A DNA stretch of 64,000 nt from the NCBI RefSeq assembly GCF_964340395.1, contig NC_135555.1, positions 19,720,947 to 19,784,946 of the forward strand. The letters are read 5' to 3'. Every line of letters begins with the position of its first letter. Within the stretch, counting starts at the first letter, position 1. Source of the DNA: Glandiceps talaboti. Its lineage: Eukaryota; Hemichordata; Enteropneusta; Spengelidae. Position numbers and translations under genes: made by a program. Under the pieces are notes generated by a model. That model was not told the origin of the DNA, did not search any database, and saw only the letters and a program-made list of their open reading frames with translations. Shown here one piece after another: positions 57,301 through 64,000 of the stretch.

Positions 57301-58163
57301 CCAATGTTCTCTACAAACATACCAGTGACTTCACTCTATCACTATGTTTTAGAATTATGTGCTTTATTTGATAGGGGCCCCAGGGTCAGCCTGTTTTTGA
57401 CTTTACAGAGAGTGGTGTCAGTGACATTTCGTCGGCCCGATGGAAAAATCCCCCCCCCCCCCCGCGGTCACTGTCGTAAAGATGATCAACAGGTGTCAGG
57501 GCTATAGACAAATACACGGCGATACACCACTTACTGCACGATGAGTTGTTATTTCGCGGTGGGTAGACTTGCGCGATCATAGAAACAAGCATGTAATTTT
57601 ACCCCTTTCATATACAGTTGGATAAATACGTCAATATTATCGATATTATCGACATTTTATTGTATTCTGATAGAAATGTTCTGATACATATGTCGGGAAA
57701 CAATTGCCTGTTGACAACAACTTGTGAATGGTGAAGTTCACCAAAAGAACTGCAATGTGATTGATTTGGTGAAGTTCACCAAAAGATTTATACAACTCAT
57801 TGCATTTAATTATCAATTGTTACTTTATACTAAATCTTAAAGTCCGATTTTTCAGGTTCATGTATCGCCAGTGTGCCCATTTTGAGCTGCACTCTAGTGT
57901 TCATTAGGAGAATTTGTGACTTCATATCCTCCTAACCTTGAGTTTTTCAATATCAAGCAATGGTGTCAGTAGTGACCCGGGTTTGCAACCCTACATGTTT
58001 GAAGCAAAACATTCAGAAACTGCACTAAAATACCTTAATAGTTATTTATTTATTTATTCATTTATTTATTTATTTACTTATTTATTTATTTTTTTTTTTA
58101 AAAACATTGACATTGAGGGCAGTCAATTTTTTCCTCCTGCAAAACAGTCAGCAAAATACCAAC

Positions 58164-58235
58164 GGGCTTGTCCGGGAATTGAACCCGGGACCTCTCGCAC
58201 CCAAAGCGAGAATCATGCCACTAGACCAACAAGCC
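58164..58235 (-). tRNA. tRNA-Pro(UGG), copy 5
   Basis: Same 72-nt sequence as copy 1 and its mirror partner in the inverted duplication. Anticodon TGG, with a TTTT stop just downstream on the minus strand. Confidence 0.97.
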
Positions 58236-58339
58236 GATGACATCCAAAGGAAACCATTGATTTGAATCTTTCACATACTTGGGACCAGGTGTTCACATCA
58301 CTTTCTAAGCAAGTGAGTGGTGTGAACTCTCAAACTAAC

Positions 58340-58930
58340 TACTAACTTACATAGAAATCATTGATGTTACGGCACAAGTTATACTTCCAGCGAGTCGACT
58401 CCTAAATGCGAAGAAATTGTGTAGCTGGCCATAGAGGTATTATTATTATTTTTAAGGGAGATATAATACTTCCATGGTCTGACAGTACTAGTTCGACAAA
58501 TACATGCAAGCAAAAAGAAAAAAAAAGGTGTCCACCTAAACTTCAAGTTGAAGAGAGTAAGTCATTTAGAACATCTTTTGAGACTACCGCTGAACAATTA
58601 TATACTCATTTAGGGGAGGGTCAATATTTACTTTTACTCTCTGTATATTGTCTAACGTTGCATTAGTTTGTGATTTTGGTATCTCACCGTTGTCACCTGA
58701 CCGATTCTATATTTCAACTGCTCCCACATCCCACCATTGCCTCCATTATTACTGTGTGCAGGAATATCAGAACTTATCAGTGTAATCGCTGCTGACAACC
58801 ATTCATGGAATAAATTCTTGCTAGTTTTGGTGTAACGAGAAGAATTGGCCTGGTGAAATATTGGGGACATAATGTGGTGGAGTGGAGTGGAGATATTGAC
58901 CTTGTTCACAACAATATCAGTTGCTGTAGT
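58340..58930. repeat. Direct repeat, partner 56830-57300
   Basis: Collinear with 56830-57300, with an extra A-rich insert near 58520. The minus-strand frame 58652-58987 is open here, with no recognisable domain. Confidence 0.7.
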
Positions 58931-59008
58931 GCGCCCATCATCAGGAATATCCCCCGATCGGGATAATGCATGATAAATCAGTGACATTTGAATTCTCTGG
59001 TGCAGGTA

Positions 59009-59010
59009 AA

Positions 59011-59050
<40 letters not shown>

Positions 59051-59068
59051 TGTGTGTGTGTGTGTATG
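59009..59068. repeat. (GT)n microsatellite
   Basis: A GT array with single interruptions. Confidence 0.95.
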
Positions 59069-59289
59069 TGTGTGTGTGATTCTACTCTCAAAAGCTTAGA
59101 TAAAAATAGGGTTGAACATAGGTTGTCAAGGAATTTTACTGTACACACGTGTACGTTTGAATCGTATTAGTTCCGCTGCAATTATAACGTGTTTTTTTTT
59201 TTAATGTTTTGTTTGTTACTTACAATAAGTAACCAGCAACAAAACGCAAGCAGCATTGAATCGTCTGTAGGTAAACGTTGCTTTCTGTT

Positions 59290-59660
59290 ATCTGTAGAAA
59301 TAATAAATCAAAATCAGATTGATTTTGGGTCCGCACTCAAAAATCATCACACTCAATAGTGATCACGATTTCAATCTCGAGCTCTTCAGTACTTCTTATG
59401 GATAATATCGACTACTGATTAACATGTAGTGTCTAATTAGTTATTTCAAAGCAAATCAGTGGATATATTGTGATTGAAATTCTCTGATCGAAAAATGATA
59501 CAACCTTTACAGTTAAACATGATAGTGGACAGTTTCAAATTCGAGCTTTCACTCAAGATCTAAACTTGTCACCGTCTACACTACCTACAGATAATATTGA
59601 CTAACTAATTAACAGATACAATGTCCTTTTATAAGTAATTGACCAATGTTTGGTAAATAT
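59290..59660 (+). repeat. Dispersed repeat, partner 19020-19400
   Basis: Diverged but collinear with the copy at 19020-19400. No coding capacity or tRNA boxes were seen. Confidence 0.6.
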
Positions 59661-60004
59661 ATCTCTGGTAATTTGGTGAAAACATGTCCCAGTTGCATCT
59701 AGCTCGGTTTACACCGCAAGCTTGATCATTCTGAAATGAAGACGTCAACAGAAATTCCTAGGCTCATACAAAATAGATTAATAAACATTTTGGCATGTTC
59801 ATGTTCTCAGGATGAGTATTTAAGTTTTCAGTAGACTTATATATATAATGTATATATTGCAGTTGGAAAAGATGGGCTATGAAAATGTGAACAATTACAT
59901 TTTGTATTTCACATCTCATACATGAGCAAGCTTAGTTCAGCCAAAGTTCCTTTGGGTGGTGAGTCATTCTACTCCACTGCGTCTTTTCGAATCATACGTT
60001 AGAT

Positions 60005-60010
60005 CACGTG
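60005..60010 (+). promoter_or_regulatory. Conserved E-box CACGTG upstream of the intact gene
   Basis: TCACGTGA about 165 bp before the start codon at 60174, kept in both duplication arms. No TATA box was recognised. Confidence 0.4.
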
Positions 60011-60173
60011 ACCCAAAGCAGCGCGTACAGAACGTACTTTTGGTTTATAGACATGTGTAGGAAAACATTCCAGTTCAGAACACATGAAACTTGTGACTTG
60101 ACTAGTTACACATCTCTGCAGTGAATGAAATTGTATGTATATTGGCTATATCCTAGTGGTTCATCGTACGAAT

Positions 60174-62804
60174 ATGGGTCAGAATCAAAGTAATAGCTTC
60201 AACAACTTGAAGTTCTCTATTCTGAAGAAGTTTGGACGTGGTCGTAGGTAAGTTCAAAATAACTTTTCGGTTCGTAACTTTGACTCGACTCTGACTTTTG
60301 CTGACAAGCTTACGCGTCTCGTAACAATCACTCAGACGAAATATTGTGCGTCTACAGGTAGATTAAGAATATTTTCTGATACCAATATTTGATATTGTGT
60401 TCAAATCTGGGAACAGCTACTATTATAATGAGAGGACACATTTGATGGACAAACGGGCGACTTTGAGGTGAAAAGACAATACTCTCAATTTCAAATGTAC
60501 ACATCATGGAATAAAACGTACATAACTTTCCCGCTCACACTTCAATAATTTCTTTTGTTGTCTTCACCGTTTATCAGTTCTGTTTAGTCTAAACCTATAC
60601 ATGTAAGTCTTATCTAGCGCCCTCAACATTTCTTTGATTATTGGCTCAATTATGGAAGAATTCTCGTCACATGCACATCAACGGTCGAACTGTGCATCAG
60701 GAAATGGTACTTGTATTAAATATTATTGCGTTGTTTTTTTTTCTTCAGGAAATCTGTTGTTGAAACAATCAACCTTCATTGTAGTCATACTATACATAGG
60801 AGTCCAGGAGATCAGACTAGTTTTGATGACGGGCAGATAGTCGTTGAAAGGAAGACTTCTCCTCTCTCTCAGTGTGAATTAACGATAGACATTTCATCCA
60901 GGACTGTGCTGCCTAATGCAGTTAGAGGAGCAGTCTATGAAAGTGACGTCACTAATGTAGTAACCAGTAACCAAGGTATGACTAGTAATCACGTATTAAT
61001 GGACTTGTCATGCATGTCAGAATTGTTAAAGAATTTAAAGATACCAGTAGATGGTGATGACAAAGATAGTACTCATCTTAAAGTAACTAATCTAGACCAA
61101 TCTAAGTCGAAAATTCAGTTTATGAAGATTCCTGTTGCTGAGGGTCAAAGGTCAGATGATCGATTCCTTCGAATTGTGATGGACGTCCTTCTAAAGAAAG
61201 TTGATAACCCCAGCAATGATTGTACGCCACAAAGTCAGAACTTAAAAATCGAGAAACGTATTAATGACAATGATAAAGTAATGAGTAATAGTGAGAGCAG
61301 TTACCTTGGTGATAACGATTCGGATTCTTTTACCACAGTCACAGAAATGTCTAAGTCTTGTAGCTGGTGCATAGGAACTGAAGAAGGGAGTTCTTGTGGA
61401 TCTATTGGCAGTCTCGAAAACTCAGTTACTATCTCATTTGCAGAAAGCATTGAAGGGAGTCCTTCTGGATCCATTGAAACTTTTAGAAACTCAGATTGTA
61501 CTAGCATCTCATTTGCAGAAAGTATTGAATGGAGTCCTTGGGGATCCATTGAAACTTTCGGAAACTCGGTTAGTGTCTCGACTGCAGAGAGTATTCAAGG
61601 GAGTCCTTGTGGATCCATTGACTCTATCGGAAACTTGACGAATTCCAGAGACACAGTGAGTGTAAAGTCTGTAATGGTGAGGAATGACGTCACAACAGTT
61701 CTTTCTGAAGTGAACACAAGTCTGTGGTCTTCAGAAATTATTGAAAGCACAGTCGTTGGCAAATCACTTAGTGATGACGTCAACCAAATGGTCCGGAAAC
61801 TATGCGAACGAAAATCTAAAATTCCGGTGTATACACAGAAATTGGTATTGACCAAATACCTTTCAATGACTGCTCGTGGTCATAAGAAAACGAACAGGCT
61901 TACCAAACAATCAACAGGTGTTCCATCTTTATCTCGACCCAAAATTGTGGGCGCGAGAAAGGAAGAGCACTTGGCAACGGGTAACATTAGGTTACTATCC
62001 AACGGTGGCGTACATGGAGACGTGAGGAAGAAAAGGTCAGTTGATAGTAAATTCCATAGTAACGAGGAGAACGGTCGGGTTGGACCCGGAAAAGGGCATC
62101 TTAGCAAAATTCCCATCAGTCAGAATAATCATGTGCAATTGCACGAGACTTTGCGTGATTTGGAAGAAAAGATGGAGAGACTTATTAAATCTGTCAACGT
62201 CACAAGGAAGTGGTGGAACCCACTGGTAAAGAAAACTTCACGTGTCCATCCAAGAGGAGGAAATTACATTGGACAGGTTTTCAATAAGACACACCCATCT
62301 GTCAATCATAAACCCACTGATATCAAGAATCAAAGAGAAGATGATGAGATATCCCGGAAGATGTTGACTATCAACATCAAACCAAAACAAAAACTAGTTA
62401 AGTTTAACCCCAATGTATGTATGTATGGCAGGATTAGATGTATCAAGGCAAAGAACTGTCTCTGTCATCAAAAAAACACTTGTACAGCCAAACCAAAGAC
62501 CACAAATGTTCAGGCGCAAACTTTTCAGGAAGAACCAACTGTTACAGGAACAAGGTGTGTGATGGAAAGATTTCTGACAGATCTCCTTAAATGTGATTTG
62601 CCACCTCCATACGACATAAAGAATATGAACATACAAGGAACACCCGGTGGTATCCCAGAAACTTCCTCCAATTATGCAATGTCCGAAGAAGAGGAAAACT
62701 ATATTGCAACACATTCCATATCAAGAACACGATACCAACTCAGAAACACTATTATAGGCCTAACTGTTTATGATACACTAGAGGACATGAGTGTAATCAT
62801 ATAA
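60174..62804 (+). CDS. Uncharacterised N-myristoylated PPxY protein, complete two-exon gene
   Basis: Exon 1 is 60174-60247, exon 2 is 60749-62804. The split codon AG/G and the GTAAGT donor and CTTCAG acceptor fit, giving 709 residues. The start MGQNQSNSF has the MGxxxS pattern for N-myristoylation and is followed by basic FSILKKFGRGRRK, so membrane anchoring is likely. The middle is Ser/Asp-rich. Residues 234-322 hold about four imperfect 22-25-residue repeats built on AESIxGSPxGSI. A short helical segment, LHETLRDLEEKMERLIKSV, is near 489-507. A Cys cluster C-x6-C-x5-C-x-C-x5-C lies at 582-603. PPPY (643-646) is a WW-domain ligand, followed by acidic SEEEE. There is no enzyme motif, transmembrane helix or secretion signal. 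I do not recognise the family. The gene is the intact member of an inverted pair; its partner at 38335-41129 is broken. Confidence 0.85.
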
Positions 62805-63191
62805 GTATATGCAACTTTTAATTCCATAACATGTTAGTGATGGCATACCAACGGTGAACTGAGCCTGACAAACATTGTTATAGCTAGGTAGTTGCAACTT
62901 GCGAAAAGCAACGTATATTAATATAACGTAAGCCACAAAGAGTACAGTTTGACACAGAGAAAGATATCCACATCCGCTCAGAGTGCCAATAAGACTGTGG
63001 ACAAAATAACCGTTGTGTATACAGATAGATTCACAGTGCCGGTGAAGCTGAAATGAGGATATGAATTCGAGTCACGATTGAAATACAGGACAAATATTTT
63101 GTATCGGAATGGTGTGTAGACAATATCTGAGTGAATTTGAAGAGACTTGGTTAATATTGAAGGGGAATATGTTTAATTTATTTATAATTTT

Positions 63192-63197
63192 AATAAA
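63192..63197 (+). promoter_or_regulatory. Polyadenylation signal AATAAA of the 60174 gene
   Basis: AATAAA lies about 390 bp after the stop codon and is followed by a GT-rich stretch. It is mirrored in the left arm. Confidence 0.55.
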
Positions 63198-63484
63198 GGT
63201 TGTTTTAAAAGTGTTGTTTCATATCCTATATAGCTTGTTGGTGTTTTTTGTAATTTCAATCATCTGCATAACTAATGATCTTCACCAATTACAAATCTAA
63301 CAGATAGCATAAATCATATGGCAGTTCAGAATGCTGGTTTAATCTAGAGACTCGTCTTTAACTTTCTAATGTAGAGATCCATAGATATGTTATGGGAAGA
63401 CCATTTACTATTCGTAGTTTGTTTAAATACGAGAAAAATCAAACCTTTTCTGTTATATATGGGGTTTAAAAAGAAAAGAAAAGA

Positions 63485-63712
63485 AGAAACATGAACGGAT
63501 GGATTGTTGGATGGATGGGTCGATGGATGGATAGAGGGAGGGATGCATGGACGGGTGTGTGTGGGGGGGGGAGTAGGTGGGTGGGTGGATGGATGGATGG
63601 ATGGATGGATGGATGGATGGACGGGTGGATTAATGGGTGAATGGATTGTTGAGTAGGTAGGTAGGTGGGTGGATGGATGGTTGGTTGGAAGGATGGAGGG
63701 AGGGATGCATTC
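63485..63712. repeat. (GGAT)n/(GGTG)n microsatellite
   Basis: GGAT and GGTG tetramers at the site equivalent to the (CATA)n array of the left arm. Confidence 0.95.
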
Positions 63713-64000
63713 ATGCATAACGGAAATACAACTCTTCTAATTCTGTTTCCTACTAATACCATTCTTTTGGTGTCATGACTTCATTATATATCACCACACC
63801 ACTCTCCACTTCGGGAATTCAAACTAGCTAGGTCACATAAGTCGGTTGTCAGGGGCAACATGGTATATTACAGGGGTACAGTAATGCAAGAAAAAATTAA
63901 TATCCTTGAAAAACAGAAGATATATACCTTGTAGTCGTTTGATGACATTAAATATTATTTGTGAATTGACAGCCATTTTTATTTACAAGACTTTAAAAAT

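Larger units (their letters stand above)
57960..64000 (+). repeat. Right arm of the large inverted segmental duplication
   Basis: 57960-58235 and about 59900-63990 mirror the left arm. The arm continues past the window end, since the sequence still matches the 36700 side. The arm-specific insert between 58236 and 59890 holds the 58340-58930 repeat, a (GT)n array (59009-59068) and the 59290-59660 dispersed repeat. Confidence 0.88.

Noticed and set aside
52428-58235. tRNA copies as a SINE family
   Set aside because: The tRNA sequence is perfect in all five copies, has its own TTTT terminator and the 5' flank is conserved too, so segmental duplication of real tRNA genes fits better than retroposition.
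58652-58987. 111-codon minus-strand frame
   Set aside because: The homologous direct repeat at 56830-57300 has several stops in the same frame and no domain is seen, so coding is unproven.

Overview
Eukaryotic, almost certainly marine invertebrate, nuclear DNA. All real genes are split by GT-AG introns, protein domains are encoded by phase-1 modules (EGF, CUB, LDLa, ShKT), and the sequence is AT-rich and crowded with microsatellites, DNA transposons, a LINE and a Penelope-like fragment. I cannot name the species; an invertebrate deuterostome or a lophotrochozoan would both fit.

Layout. (1) About 0.4-7.3 kb, minus strand: six visible exons of a MEGF10/PEAR1/Draper-like receptor (end of an EMI domain, then EGF-like modules), running off the window start. 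A large intron holds a transposon with matching ends (4834-6680). (2) 8.9-14.05 kb, plus strand: a complete 5-exon, 290-residue single-pass membrane protein, signal peptide-CUB-LDLa-TM. Its third intron is a minisatellite of about 35 copies of a splice-donor-like unit. (3) 14-23 kb: mostly non-coding, with a tRNA-derived SINE, an orphan signal-peptide exon, a long-terminal-inverted-repeat element and a nested foldback element. (4) 23.4-36.5 kb, plus strand: a complete 15-exon, 479-residue secreted astacin metallopeptidase with four C-terminal ShKT domains. (5) 36.7-64 kb: a large inverted segmental duplication. The right arm carries an intact two-exon gene (60174-62804, 709 residues, unknown family, predicted N-myristoylated, with a PPPY motif). 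The left arm carries its broken copy (38335-41129). Between the arms lie a degenerate CACTA-type transposon, a 5'-truncated L2/CR1-like LINE and two direct copies of a roughly 3.3-kb segment.

The most unusual part is 41.9-58.3 kb. Five seemingly identical tRNA-Pro(UGG) genes sit in a repeated unit that also holds hammerhead-ribozyme-like motifs and half-tRNA remnants. Two unrelated retroelements abut two of the tRNA genes at the same place, 72 bp upstream. A MITE family with a 9-bp target duplication can be dated against its empty paralogous site. No operons, CRISPR arrays or bacterial signals are present. Exon models come from reading splice sites and phase by eye; no transcript data were available.
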